Positions 1 to 14,700 of a stretch of DNA of 64,000 nt are shown in pieces (position 1 is the stretch's first letter; each line of letters begins with the position of its first letter). The translations under genes were made by a program, and so were the position numbers. Source of the stretch: Azadirachta indica (taxonomy: Eukaryota; Streptophyta; Magnoliopsida; Sapindales; Meliaceae); contig CM040451.1 of the NCBI GenBank assembly GCA_022749755.1, positions 10,863,871 through 10,927,870 on the forward strand. Direction: 5' to 3'. The notes beneath the pieces were generated by a model. That model saw only the letters and a program-made list of their open reading frames with translations. It was not told where the DNA came from and searched no databases.

Positions 1-94
1 TGACTAATATATTTATTTGTAGATTCTATTGGATGAAATTGTGTCTGTTGTCCATAGGCATAACTGAAAATTTTTTTGTCTGGTTGATGTGTAG

Positions 95-713
95 TTCTCG
101 GACGGTTATTTGGACCTGATTATCATCCGGGACTCTCCAAAGTTAGGATTGCTGGGTTTAATGACAGAATTGAACAATGGAGGTCATGTCAGATCACCAT
201 ATGTTCTGTACCTTAAGGTGAGCTTATTAAAATGATGAGCATTGGCTGCATCACCTGTTCTTGTTCTACTGTTAACAATGTTCAAGCTCGAAAAGAAATC
301 TTAACATTGCTTGGCTGGTGGAGGACATTGATCTTTAGAGTCCCCACAACAGAAAATAAAATTGAGAATTGGTGCCTCTAACCTAAGTAATAATGCTTGT
401 CTTCTGGTTTACATTCACTTCATTGACATTGTTCATTTCCGGGGAGATACTTCCATTTTTTAGTCTTCACAACTAATTATTCCTCTCACTTGAATTCTCT
501 ACATCTCACAATAAACTACAGGTTAAAGCTTTCATCTTGGAGCCTGGTACAATAGCTCAAGACCCAAGCAAGGAAGGAATTATAGATGTGGATGGGGAGG
601 TCATTGCCAGAGGAAAAGGAACTTACCAAGCTGACCTAAAGGGCATGATGTCTTACGATAGGTTACAAATAACAGTGGATCAAGGTTTGGCTACTTTATT
701 TTCCCCTGTATAG
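95..713 (+). CDS. SPHK: Sphingosine kinase, last two exons (partial, 5' part outside window)
   Basis: Two exons are visible: 95-217 (after a TTGATGTGTAG acceptor, ending AAG|GTGAGC) and 522-713 (acceptor ACTACAG, ending in TAG). Joined in phase they give a C-terminus of about 104 residues containing SDGYLDLIII, KVKAFILEPG, IIDVDGE and a final DQGLATLFSP. This matches the C-terminal part of plant long-chain-base (sphingosine) kinases, which use ATP to phosphorylate sphingoid bases to signalling lipids at membranes; the DGE segment belongs to the conserved C5 region. The catalytic N-terminal part with the ATP loop lies left of the window. Bases 1-94 are the preceding intron. No lesion is seen. 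Family assignment is firm; which paralogue it is cannot be told from the tail alone. Confidence 0.88.
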
Positions 714-2460
714 AAAAAACCTTCATTAGATGAATTTGAGTTTGTAGTTGCATGGATATCGACCATGGAGGAGAAATTTTCATGGGTTGTTTATTTGACT
801 TGTCCTGTATACGACTAGGAAGTGAAAAATAAGAGAATTGTAAAGAAAAGTTATTGCAAATTTCTTGCCCAAACGGCTTTGCTATTGCTAGTAGCTGCTC
901 GCGTCAAGGGAACTTACATTTTCATTCTTTCTTCTCTGAGGTTTGAAAATCAACTAATCAAGGCGTTCGAAGTTGGTTGTAAATCGCCCAATATAACGGC
1001 AGATTCGCGAAGGACATGTACAGTTTTGATATAAACTTTGTACAAAACCTTGACTAATATGTTAAATAATAATTAAGAAGAGTAACATCCCAAGCACAAA
1101 GCAAGCTTCTTCTGTATGAAGGACAAGGTCACGTTATAATTAAGCCAATTCTTAAATAATAGATCAAATTCGATTCCAGATTCTCTTGCCTATTCACTGG
1201 TGAGATAACCAACTTTGCTCTCTGGTAAAATGTTATAATAAATTCTTTGCAACCAGAAATAGAATGGCCTACAGCACTTGCACTTCTTTTAATATATTCG
1301 ATTGCAAATATGGTTTTAAAAAATTGTTTAAAGCTATATTTTATAAGTTGAACTTCACGTTCCAACTGTGTGTTTTCAGTTTCTAAAATTGTATTTGCTG
1401 GGCAACATGTGAACCTGCACAAAGTCGTTGAACATGAATGAGGGCAATGTCCATTCTCCAGCTGACGTATGAACAATTAATTAATTACCTTTTTCAGCCG
1501 ATCATGAATAGAATTTTTAGAAGTACACTAATAAAATTTTTTAATGAATTAGAATTACCATATAAGTAAATGACTTTTCTTATTGTCTCATTATATCAGG
1601 CACAAAACGCGGGCAGGATTGACGACAATTATTACTGCTCTCTTGTGAACGTAATGAAAGGGCTGCGTGTTGTTAATTGCATGTACACCACCCGGCAAAA
1701 CGCGGTGTGACGACGCGTTTCATGATTTAGGACTCGGAAGAATCTTTCTCGATTTAGTGATTCCATCTTTTTGTTTGTCGTTAATTAATTACGAGCCCTA
1801 CGCCTATGGCTATGGTGATAATATTTCCTGTGTTAGAGACCAGGCAGCAAGAAATGCATCGCTATCATGGTGTGACGTATACAGTCAAATATATAACGAG
1901 AGGCTTGCTAGCTTAATCCAGTAGCCCTGGACTATCACTCTACGTAGACGATGACCTTTATTATTAGTAAGGAATGCAATCATATGGTTAAATACTATTT
2001 GCACTATCTCAATAGTAATTTTACAAAATTGGAGACCTTTTAATTATATCAAAATAAAATCACATTCTCACCTCTTACATCACTCACGGAAAAGTGATTG
2101 GGCTAAATTTGTTTTATAAATTCTGAGTTTGTTCTGCGAGTATCATTTTCTGTGTGCCTTAAATGAATAAAATCATGCAAGAGAGACATAGTCAGATGTG
2201 GATATGCATTGTATGATGTTGTTTCTGTCTGTCAAACACAGTTAAATGGAAATAAGTTTGAAAAAGAAAAGGGTCATCAAAGAAAAATAATCACGTGCAA
2301 AAGTATGAAACATGACGGAAGATGAATTTTCACCAGACTGGCCCACCTGACGCCGAGAAACTGAGAACAAACGTGGGTCCGATATCATATCATGAAACTC
2401 GGTTTTGACTTCGATCGGACCAACAAAACAGTACGTATGATATAAGTCATCAACTGGCAC

Positions 2461-2490
2461 AGTAACAGTAACAGTAACAGTAACAGTAAG
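2461..2490. repeat. Hexanucleotide microsatellite (AGTAAC)n
   Basis: Five near-perfect tandem copies of AGTAAC; the last copy ends in G instead of C. Read on the minus strand the same tract gives an artefactual leucine run in an open frame. Likely length-polymorphic. Confidence 0.9.
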
Positions 2491-5409
2491 AGTTCAGTCG
2501 TTAGTATGCTATAAGATCTAATACTGATCGCACGATTGAAATTCAAGGTTTGAATTTTCTGATGGATGGGGTAGGTCACTGTGTGAACCAGTCGGAACGA
2601 CAGCACAGCAATACGTCAGGAAATCCGTCGGTGTGAATGATGTTGATTTACGATTATATTCTTTTCCGGGCGAGTAAATTTGACGTCACAGACGTATGGG
2701 CTTCCTCACTTATCTCTTTAGTTTCACAATCTTCAAGAAAATGGACTTACTATAATTAAATTAGTTCTTGGTAAGTGCGGTGAAATGATCGATAAAGTTT
2801 CAGAATATATGCTGGTTAGCCCTTGTTAAATGTGCTATGTACAAGTATATATAATATACGCCAGCGAATTAACATGTACAATTCTAACGTTTAAATCTTG
2901 ATTTAAACAATTAGAATGTCTGACCTGAATACATAATGATGTAAATCGATATCATCATCATCATCTTCTATTTATTCTCTTAATAACCGAAGAAAATAGC
3001 ATGTTCTTCCAAAGCACTGCATGAACAGTCAAAACGACTAAATATCCCACAAGACAAAAGTATGAATTTGGATGTCTTGATAATTATGTTCCATTAGTAA
3101 TCATGTACGTAAAGAGACATCCATGTGTGAGATTCTCCATCACTTATATTACGTACTGCTCTGAGCTCTCTATAATTAAATGTAACGTGGCGATTATATT
3201 ACATGTGGCTGTCCGTCCACGTTCACTACATTATAAACTTGTTAGCTTCATCCTAGAAAAAAAAAAAAAAAAATCCATGCATATATATCATCAAACAATA
3301 CATATATGTATGTACAAGGAAAACAACATTGAATAATACATTGTTATCATATTCATAGATGTGGTCGAGAGTGAATGATATCCTTTGAGTACTTATCACA
3401 AGTTTAGAATTCACTATTTATATAGATATCCCCCTAATTAATATCTTCAATCTATGCTTGCATAGCTAGCCCATAGGTCTTGTTTTGTCTCTACATTTTT
3501 CTCGTTTGTTCTAGAGTTCTTCCTACAGGTTTAATTTCTTGCTCGCTAGCTGTTCTTCTAATCCAATAGCTCGTGGGTTGTTTTTGTCTTAGAGTGATCA
3601 TTTTCATTAATTCTTTCTTGTCTTTAGATACGTGCAAGAGCAAGAAGATTATTACTAGCTACCGTCTTGCACATTTCTATTCCAATTAACGTTCAAGTCT
3701 TGTCTTGCATGAAATTTATCGTAAACATATATATTGAAGTACATATATGTCGATACGGTTGTGTACATACTGTATACATGATTAACTAATAAAACAAATA
3801 ATTGTAACATTATGATATTGTAGTAAAAACACATGTGATTTAGTCACAAGCCAGACACTCTCATTCATCGCCAACCTATAAGATTGTCGTCGCCTCAACC
3901 ACTAGGTACGAAATTCATTTCTGAGGAAGTAGGGTTCGATTTCATTAAAGATAAGTATTCTCCCCGTCTTTGCATAGAATATAGATTTATCCGAGTCAGA
4001 ATCCACTGTAGACCCCGTGTTAGCCCACTTCGTTACAGCGGTCATGTGTGGATACATGTAAATCCTTGACACTCAGTTTCACAAAGAAAGTGGCTACAGA
4101 GGATTTGACCCCACAATCATCAATCTCAAGAAAGCCTAAAAACTGCAATATATATGTATTCTTTGCCCACCAATACGGTTCCACCTAGCGAGCTACTCCC
4201 CTTTAGCCTACAAAAATCTTTTCCCTCTGTAAATATCTAACCACCCCCCAAGTTTTTTATAATATATTATATACTATTATTATGATGTATCCCTAAGTTT
4301 TATATAATTTGTCAAATAAAAATATCTTAAATTATTCTTGTATATTATTGAATTATTTATGTGTAAAGGCCTATAAATTTTGATAAAATAACTAATAAAA
4401 TATACTTTAAATAATTTTAATATATTAATTTTGGATTTTATTTATTTTTTATTCCTAATACAAACGTATTGTTATAAAATTATAAGGAAACTCGAGGATC
4501 TGGTTATTATCTTATAAAAAATTATATATTTATTTAATATTAAAAGTTTTTAATAAAAATATTATTTATCCATTTTGACTATTACAATTAAAATATTTTT
4601 TAATATTTTAAATAAATTTATTAATTTATAATCATATAAATTAATGTGACGGTATTATATTATTATTATATAATATAACTACCGGTTTATATTAAGCTGT
4701 AAAATTAAATTTTTATAGTTGTTTGCAATTTTTAAGATTATTTCTAAACTTAAATAGACACGTTAAGTCCGTCCTTATCATGGAATTTAGGAAAAATTAT
4801 GTTGCAAAATCTCAGCCGTGGATTCCCATATCAGAGCTCAGGAGTTCACACTCTACGCCCTGGCCCCACGTTCTTACACGTTGAACTTTGCGCTCACTTT
4901 TACCTGCAACGACGAAAGTTGCAAGTAACTGTAAGAACTGTGGTTAATAAGTTAACACTGTAAAGTAGTAGTAGTGGTCGCCTTTTATCCAAAGTACTAT
5001 GTACTAAACTAAACCAAAACTAGAAGGAAGAGGAAACGAACAACGAAAAGTCATAACGCGCGTGTCGTAAAAATTATGCGTTACGTGGTTGCATGACCTT
5101 CGCGGCGGGACCATGCATGATTATCACATTTTTTTTGTAAAGAATCGCCAGTTTCACTACTCGCGAGTATATAAATTTTCCTACTCGCTGTAATATTACC
5201 ACGTGTGGCAATTTTATAAATTCACGATAAGCATGACTCAAGTCAAACTACACGGAAATGACGAAAATACCCCTACATTGTTTGCTCGGGAGGCTACATA
5301 TTTTATCGTGTTTTGGGATAATATGGGATTATTTTGGACCAATTAATTTGAACAACGAAGAGGGTAAAAAGGGGAATAAAAATATAAAACATAGACACAC
5401 GCCCGCACG

Positions 5410-5445
<36 letters not shown>
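5410..5445. repeat. AT dinucleotide microsatellite
   Basis: A run of TA/AT dinucleotides interrupted once by a C at 5422. It lies about 260 bp upstream of the VAL-family start codon, in the probable promoter or leader. It produces an artefactual Tyr-Ile tail in a plus-strand open frame. Confidence 0.9.
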
Positions 5446-5703
5446 AGAGAAATTAATAAACAACATATTTATTATGCGGCTTTTAATATTTTCTCTGTCT
5501 CTCGTTCCTGAGGGAAACTAAACTAAAACCCATCTCCAAAAGCCGTTTTTTCGTGGGATTATTTTTGCAGATCAGGCAATAACGAACATTTTGACAAGCT
5601 TTCTACTTTCTTTTAGTCATTCGACGGCTTTTAGGCGCGAGAATTATAGGGTTTTATGAGTCGTTTTTTCTGGCCTTGAGGTTTGTTTTTCTGTTGTTTT
5701 TCG

Positions 5704-8700
5704 ATGTCGTCTTCGTCCAAGATTTGCTTCAACAAGGAGTGTAAGGAGTTGAAATCGGACCGGCCGAGAAAAGGCTGGCTTTTACGTGGGGGGGAGTTCG
5801 CTGAGCTCTGTGATCGATGCGGGTAAGCTGAAATTTTACTTTTTGTTGACCTTTTTTCTTTTGGGTTGAATTTGGTTTGAAATTATGGGTTTTGGTGTTT
5901 GGTGAAGTGGATATGGTGTACGGTGGATTTTTGGTTATTTATTAGATTCGGGTTTCGAATGAAATTGGGTTTGCTCTGTCGGTTAATTTGGAAGAAGATT
6001 GGATTTTGGTTTATATATGTTTGGTGGTGTCAAGTTTAAGTGTGGTCTTGTTTTGAGTATTTGCATGCATCCAATCATTTCTTCTAGTAGACTGCTGCAA
6101 TGGAGTAAAAAGTATGTTTTTGTAATTTTTTGCCTGTTCAAGTGTTCTTCAATTTATTGGAAACTTATCTCAATATAGGGAACTTTCTGACGTATTCGGT
6201 ATGTTAAGTTCTACCTAATTACGTGTCTGTATTTTAAGACAATTAATGCTGTGGAGTTTATAGTCTTTGCGGTATGGATGTCAGATTGTGTCTGCCAATT
6301 GGGTTGTTGAGAGTAAGTATGGCGTTAGATAAGCTAGGGTGAGCTTAAAGTCAATTAAATTAGCATTGAAGTGGGCAAAGTGATAATCCATAAGAAGAGA
6401 AATTTCGTTCAGTTTTGTCACTTTCCAAAACTTAGGCCACATTCCTCAAGAAGTGGATTTGGTTACAAATTCTACATAATACAAGTCATGAAGAGATGGT
6501 ACTTCTAAAGAAAATATGTGTCTTTCAAAAATGTTAACCTGACTACTTATGTCTCATTCCTTCTACAATCAAGTCGTTTTTAAAGTTTACATAAGTTGAG
6601 GAACCAGTCTGCCATGTGATTATTTGTTATTAATGCATTGCCTTTCTCTAATTGAAAGCCCGTTTCTGCTTGTTGGTTGGAGTTTGCGACTGAAATTTAG
6701 AAGGTTGGATGGGCGCGGTGGCCTATTGTGCACCATATACTTTATCTGAAACATATATTTTTATAATTCCACGCGTTGAATTATTTTAGTGTGGAGATGC
6801 ACTTTCTGATTTATTGTTTGGACTAGGTTTTAGCTCTGTTGCACTCTACTGACATTTCTTTTTTCCTTTTTTTTCTCTTTTCTTTCAATCTAAAACTGAC
6901 TTGTCTGCCACATAATTATTCTTAGCCTAAGTTCTGTATTACTGCAATAATCAATGATATCATGAATGTTTATGCTTTGTGTTATGATATCCTTCCTGAC
7001 ACCAGCTCTTTGCTATTCTAGAATTATTTTTGACGAGGGAAGATTTTGTGATACTTATCATATAAATGCTTCTGGTTGGAGGTGTTGTGAATCATGCAGC
7101 AAGGTGAGCAGAAAACTTATCCGGTTGGTTTATATTGTTTTTTAGTGTGATGAATATAAGATTTATGACTTAGATTTTTAAATGTCATTTTGGTTCTATA
7201 CTGATTCTTCATTTCATTTTTTAAACTTACCTTGCAGCGTGTTCATTGTGGATGTATTGCTTCAGTTAATACTTTTACATTGTTGGATGCTGGAGGAATT
7301 GAGTGCATGACATGTGCAAGGAAAAATGTCATTTCGGTAAGGAAGATTTTGGCTGGTTCTCATTATTATACATATTCATTTATTTTTTTTTGGGAGATTT
7401 GTGTATGATTCTGCTACATAATGGATGATGCCATCTTTGGATATTGACCTATCGTTTTCCTCAGTTTTATTGAAGATTTTTAACCTTTTCTTAAAATTAT
7501 ATTGAGCTTTTTTTCATTGTATGCCTCTCACAAGCTCTGCTAATGTTCTATGATGAAAACTGACATGATTTCAAATCATTTTTGTACAGTAAATGAAATG
7601 CTAATAGAGGAATAAAATTTGGGTTTTAAGAATTTGTATTGCTGATGTTGTGTTTAGCTAGGCAATGTGCATATATGTTTCCTGTGCAATGAAGTTTGAA
7701 GTCATGAGATGCTATGGCTGTATTTTCTTTTATTAATGTGGTGTTTGTTGAGGTATAGGGAGCTGAAAAGGTTGCAGTATTGTGGAGTGCTCTCTGATTT
7801 TTTTTCTTTCCTTATGATGAAGTTTTTTTTATGGAATACGCATGGGTCAATGATTCTTATAGTGTTTATGAGAAATCTGTTACATGGTGGAAAGCAAACA
7901 CTGTATTCTCGGCCGTAGAAGGAAATGGAGGTGATCATCAAGGCTACCTTTTAAGTTGATGAATATGGTCTAATTCTTAGTTTAGGATCTTTGTTACACG
8001 CTTTGACTGTGAAGATTAACTTTCCTCCCCTATTATCTTCCTAGCATATATCAAAATATCATTCAATTGCTTCTGAATCCAGGTAATTTGCATTTTTATA
8101 TGTGGAGCAGAAAATTTTTATTGAAGTATGTATTCTGCAATTCTCTGATCCTGAACATTTTTTTATCTTTATGCTATTTTTTTATATTTCAATATTTATT
8201 TTTCTTTAGTTTCTCTTACTACCTTTTTGCTGTTGCTCTGTCAGAATCATCTATCATAAAAATTAAATTCTTTTGTATGTGTTGTTTTATGGAACATTCT
8301 CTATTTATTTGGATTGTGGCATGCTTTAGTGATTATTTCAGGTTTAAATGTATGAACAGCGGAACTTTCTTTGTTATTATATATGTTCCTGCCTTTCATG
8401 TGAAATTATTTTGTGTTGATTGAACCAAATGATGTTATGAGATATGTTCCTTTGGCCACAAGTTAAATTGTTATCACAACTCTACTTTGCATGTTCTATT
8501 CTGTATGTCAGGCTCCAACTCCTTCATGGCCACCTTCTTTATTTTATCAAACACCTTTACCTGAGAGAATGAAAGACTTTTCTGTCAAAAATTGGACTCA
8601 ATTAGCGGGTTCAGGCCCTGTACCCTGGCGACAAGCTGCCACTCTGTTCAATTCTCCCATGTCTCACACTGAACTGCGTCCAAAGGTGCCCTACGAAGTT

Positions 8701-11700
8701 GAGTTGACTATGGACAGAATCAATGCTACTGAAAGATTAGCTGCCTCTTCTCTGGAAAAAAGGAAAGTTGAGGATTTTTCTGAAAGGCTGGTGAATGGAG
8801 GACTGAAGACTGGTTCAAGGGAAATACCTGAGAATGGGAATGCAGGTTTGAGTCATTTCCCTGCATCCAATATGTTGATAAAAAATGTGTGCTGGGAAAT
8901 GGCAATGCTTCTACTGGCATACTGGAGAAAGTGGTTGGTAGAAACAGCATATAAGAGCAGTTTCTAAACCTATTGTGATGATTTTGTTGCAGGACTTAAC
9001 TTGGATGAGCAGCCTAGTTCATACTTAAATAAATCTCAGCAGTCTTCCTCCTTCAAGGATGATTCATCTTCTCCACATTTTGGTTTGGCTGTATCTTATG
9101 CATCTCCAAATGAAACAAATGGTCAAATTGGGGTCTCTGGAACTCCCTTGCGACCACCCCTTCAGCAGCCACTTGTGAAGCAGTTTCATGGTAATTTACA
9201 TAATGGGGTTGATTCATTGGGTGAAACCCAGGTTCGCAATGGAAGGCCTCGAGTAGATCCCCGTGGAAGAGGTCAGTTACTTCCTCGGTACTGGCCTAGA
9301 TTCACTGATCAAGATCTACAGCAGATCTCTGCAGAGTATCCTTTGATTCTGGAAGGCTTTAGTATAAAATTGAAAAAAAATGCATGAATACGAATAATTT
9401 TAACCTTTATTCTCCAAGAAATTCAGAATTTTGAGTTCTTATTTTCTTGCTCCAAATTAATTGAAAGTTCATTGTGTAACCCAAAAGATCTTTGTGCCTG
9501 TCCATTCTTTATATCACTCAAGCCTCCTAGAAGCCTTAACTATGTTTAAGTTCAAATTCTGTAATCACTCCTTTGTTTGAGAAAATGTTGAGTGCTAGTG
9601 ATGCGGGGCGAATTGGGCGCTTGGTGCTTCCGAAAAAATGTGCAGAGGTTAGTCCTTGGGCTTCTTAGCTTGACTACTCTATTTGTCCAGTATATTACTT
9701 TTTCTATGTTAGAAGACATCTGTTTGCTGATTGTTATTGAGGTGATCATTATGCCAGTGTGTAGAATTGGAGCATTTATGTAGTCAATGTTGAATTTTGG
9801 TTCCTTCATGCTTAATGTGAATAATGACAGAATCTGCTTGCATATTTTCCTTATTATCCAACATTTTCATATTGTGCTGCTTTCCCGGTATATATCGAGG
9901 AATTTCTTTATCATGGATAAGACTAGTCTGTTATGTTTGCAAAAGTTGTTGGCTGCCAGAGTACTGAACTGAATTCAAATTTGAGCATGCCAGCCTTGTG
10001 CCAACTTCTTAGATGGATGTGGATAGTTTTGGTTGAAATTTCGTGTATACTAAGTGCTTTCAATTTTGTTACTGTTTAGTTTGTTAAATGATATGCCTTG
10101 TTTCTGGCATTGTGACCACTCTCATGAACTCATGAGATTTATGGTGCTAGTTGTATGATTGTTTGTTGGCCACTAATCTTTTTTGGTTCTGGAAGATCAT
10201 TGCTGAGCTTAAACTTAATCGTCTCTTCTAAAATTTGCATCCAATCATTGTAGTCTAATTTGCACCCACCATTCATGCAGGCCTACTTTCCACCAATCTC
10301 TCAGCCTGAAGGTTTACCTCTTAAGGTCCAGGATTCAAAAGGCAAGGAATGGATATTTCAGTTCCGCTTCTGGCCCAACAACAATAGCAGAATGTATGTT
10401 TTGGAGGGAGTCACTCCTTGTATACAGAACATGCAATTGCAAGCCGGTGACATAGGTAAGCAACCTCTATCACTGGAAGGCAATGGAATGTTTGTCTTTG
10501 GTAGTGATAGTGCATGTTCATGCTTTAAATCAGTGTGTACCTTACCTGCTGTCAATTCTCTTCTTGGAATTTCTTTGGACTAGATATATTTTCCGTTTGG
10601 GGTTATTACTGGATTTTTAAATTTATGGTTTTTAAGATTTTGTCAAACCTCTGGTGTTTCCATTTATTATTTCTGTTTTTCTTCTATTAACTTGTTTCAG
10701 GCATTTAGTGTAATTTTAGCAATATTGCTTGTGAGTGGTGTGATTGTTGTGCAATTTAGTGCATCATGGTTGCTGTTGTAATCTGTTTTTGGTACTGAGA
10801 TTCTACTGTGTTTTCTCAGTAACATTCAGCCGGTTAGAACCTGAAGGAAAATTGGTCATGGGATTCAGAAAGGCTTCAACTAACCAAGCATCTGATCAGG
10901 TGTGGCCCTGAACAATATAGCCAAGTATCTTTATTATAACATAAGTACTAGATAGTGAAGACAATATGCAGGGAAATTGGTTAGTATAAGTACTTTCGTT
11001 TTCATTCGTGATGACATCTAGAGGTGTGGTCTGATGAGCTATGCGTTGCTTATATATTTGTCTGATGTTGGTTGTTCTTTCACCAATTAACTCCTCTTGC
11101 CAGTCCATTTGTGGTGTCATCACACCACCTAATATAGATCAACTTTTCAAGTTGCTGGAACCGTTGGTTTCAAACCCGCTAAACTGGTCTTGGTCCTATT
11201 TGTCCTTGTTAAGAATACTGCATTAGCTATACCGAGATCTATCTGATCAATAGCGTAGATGTTTGTATTTGGCAGTTAGTTCGACAGACAAGAATTCACA
11301 TCTTCTTTGTATTTGTTCTACTTGGCAGGACAGTGAAGCAACTAAGGCTGGGACTGGAGTTTCCACAAATGGAGATGTTAGTATCACAAAAACTAAAGCA
11401 GGTGAAATTGTTTTAACTTATTTTTATTTGAAAGATAGCTCAGATTGCCTGGCTTTTTATCAATTGACCAGGCTGAACTGGCAGATCCTAGTTCATGGTC
11501 AAAAGTTGATAAGTCGGGATATATAGCAACTGAAGCAATCGGAGCCAAATCTTCAGTTTCTAGAAAGAGGAAGAACACCACATTGGGTTCCAAGAGTAAG
11601 CGACTGAAAATTGAAAATGAGGATTTGATAGAGCTGAAGCTAACATGGGAAGAAGCTCAGGGACTTCTCCGTCCACCTCCTAATAATGTTCCAAGTGTTG

Positions 11701-14700
11701 TGGTGATTGAAGGTTATGAGTTTGAGGAATATGAGGTACCATGTTTGACTCTGTGTTTCTAGTTTGAAATGCATTGGATTATAACTGATATTTGTTTTTC
11801 TTTGCTTCATGGAATATATCTACATGCTTCTTGTTGTATCTTTCTATTGTGGCTAGGATGGCCTGAAAGTGCATTGTGCTTATGTGGCATGATTGGAGAC
11901 CTACCATGATCAACCTAAATAAACTGGTAGCCATTAATATCACTGTAGTAAGGATGAATGACCATAGATGATGGGATATTTTGATTATGTAAAATTTTTT
12001 TAAGAGAAGGACCAGGTATGATGCCTTAGATGTCCTGGTTTACTTGGTTTCTACCATCAACTTTGATGTGAATTCTCCAGATGAATTAGTAGTCTTGTGG
12101 GTATGTCAACACATGAACCTTGCATGACTAGGAATTGGCACATGTGCTTTACCCAGCTTGGCAATGCCACACAAAAGTATAAGTCTAGACAAGTAAACTT
12201 TTTCTTCTACAGTTAACTATGCTGCCACTCATTAGACATTTTATTTTTTATATGGATGCCAAAACATTTGTCATCATATTTTTTGTTAAACATATACTAC
12301 GGTTTGGCTTATTAACTGGGACTGTTTTAATTTGACCTTTTTTTTGGCATGTTTATGTTCTCTTTGGCGTTATATTCCATTTTTTAGGGCCTCCGAACCC
12401 TTTTGAATTTTGATGTCTTTTACAACAGGAAGCACCAATACTTGGGAAGCCAACAATATTTGCAACTGATAACATGGGGTAAATCACTTAAATCTCTGAG
12501 TGCTTGAGCTCTTGTTTAAGATATTTGTATTGGTACTAATCTTGTTTTGTTTTATTATAATTTTGCACATATCTGATTAAAACAAATTATAGCTGCTATA
12601 TACTGCAGAGCATATAAAAGCTTCTGTTGTGCGGACAGTTTAAGTGATTTGAAGGGAAATGAGATAACCTGAAAAAGTTTGAAATCTTACCATCTTAGAG
12701 ACAAAATATAGGGTTACAGATCAGGAACATAACTTTTAAGGGGAAGACACTGTTTCGTGGTGTTTAGGAAGGGGACTATGGTTAATTTTCTGTTATTTCT
12801 TATAGGCATGGTTTCTTTTGTTCTCTTTAATTTAGTTAACCCTCATAAAGCATGCTCCATTATCATTTGTTGTACGCTTGTTTGGTAAAATGGTGATTTA
12901 GGTAGTGATTGTTTTCTAATTGAAATATGAATAAATCTGAATATAAATATTATATTTTTTTAAAAATAAAAAATCTGAAAATCAAATTTTTTTTTTTAAG
13001 CTTTTGTACTCTTATAAATTTTAAATGGTAAATAAATAATAGAGTATCTTAAAAATATAAATAAAATAATTTGCAGTACATGAACAAGAACTATGATAAT
13101 GTAAATTTTGTTTTATGATATTATATGAAAAGTAAATTTATACTTTGTTAATTTTTAAAGACAAGCTTTATATAAATTAAAGTAAAGCAAAAGTGTAATA
13201 AACAATAAATTAATTATGTAGGGATATTTTTGAATTGACAATTTTGATGAAATCATTTGAGGGAGAGAGTTCACCAAGAAAGTAAGTATGTTGTTGGAAA
13301 AAAAAAAAAAAAAAAAAAAAGAAAAAGTAATAGGTTTTATATGGTTGATAATGTAAACAAATTAATTAGAGATAGTTTTTAGGAGAGATTTAATAGAATT
13401 ATTTGGACATTTTACATTCAGCCAAAAAGTAAAAAGAAAAACAGTGTCCTTTTTAACATCCTATGTTGGGACTGAATAATTGGTTCTTTCCTTTTTGTTT
13501 GTCTTAAGATTTTTCTGTTTATTGTGTTGATATCTATCTGTGATAGTTGTGTCACGCGAGCCAACTAACCTGAATGCTTGTTTTTCCTCTGTGTCAGTGA
13601 AAAAATTCAATGGATTCAATGTGAAGATTGTTCAAAGTGGCGCAAAGTGCCTGCCAATGCTCTTCTTCCATCCAAATGGACCTGTTCGGGTAACTTATGG
13701 GATCCTGAAAGGTATATTAGCATATTATTTAATATTTAAACGAGGGAATTTTCATGTGTTTACAACGCTTATGGAAGTTTGGTGGCCTTTTAATCTCATT
13801 TTTCAGTTATAATATCTTGGAACAGTTGTCCCTTTTAACCTCCCTGCAATCTGCAAATATACAGTTTGAAGTGCTTTCTTGACCAAACCAGGACCTCCTG
13901 ATTTGGGAAATTCATCTTATCATACTACTGCTCCCATGAAGTATGTGAGGATAATTTGATCGTAGTCCTTTGGGATTAGCTGTGATTTCCTTAAGTGTCT
14001 TTTTAAGTCCTTTCCTTTCTTCCTCTTGACTAGTAAAGAGTCAATTTTGGTGTCCATGGTGAAATCTTTCTCATTGGTTTGGCTGGGGTGTGTGTGTCTC
14101 CCTTCATAAAGATATAATGAACGTGGTTGGTGCTCTTATCTACAACGGGAGCATATTTTTCTGTCGTTTCATTTGATTAATGCTGTGAATTCCTTCTGCC
14201 GCCAGATCTGTGTGTTCAGCAGCACAAGAATTGCAGCTTGAAGATCTGATACCACCATGTAATAATTCAGGTAAAATATTGTCTGGAACAAATTTTGTTC
14301 TCGTCTTCAGACCTTCTTCACCCTGTATGGCTTACAAAGAGCACTTGCATTTGAAATTTCATAGTTTTACGATGATATATGTTGTTTGAATGGTAATACT
14401 AATAAACTATTGTCGATTATCCAATTGCATTGGATTCTGTTACTGTGACTGACAGCTCCCCCAAAGAAAATGAAGGCAGCAAAACAGGAACCTGACAATG
14501 TTGAAGCTTTGGAGGGACTTGACACGCTTGCCAATCTAGCTATCTTGGGAGAAGGTGAGGCACTTCCAGCATCATCCCAGGCCACTACAAAGCACCCCCG
14601 ACATAGACCTGGCTGTTCCTGCATTGTGTGCATTCAGCCCCCAAGTGGGAAGGGCCCAAAACACAAGCAGACATGCACATGCAATGTGTGCCTAACAGTG

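Larger units (their letters stand above)
714..5450. other. Intergenic region without a recognised gene
   Basis: The first few hundred bases probably hold the 3' UTR of the sphingosine kinase. Short open frames here (822-1034, 1129-1476 minus, 1667-1924, 3103-3336, 3884-4069) have no domain I recognise and look like chance. A stretch at about 1590-1930 is richer in GC than its surroundings and contains the 10-mer caaaacgcgg twice (1603 and 1696). Bases 4240-4760 are extremely AT-rich. From about 4780 the composition recovers towards the promoter and leader of the next gene. No transposon protein, tRNA or miRNA of the common conserved families was found by eye. Confidence 0.5.

Noticed and set aside
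2385..2606. Minus-strand frame with a run of ten leucines resembling a signal peptide
   Set aside because: The leucines come from the AGTAAC microsatellite read in reverse; no domain follows.
5258..5446. Plus-strand frame ending in repeated Tyr-Ile
   Set aside because: The tail is the AT microsatellite and the frame overlaps the VAL promoter; no family resemblance.
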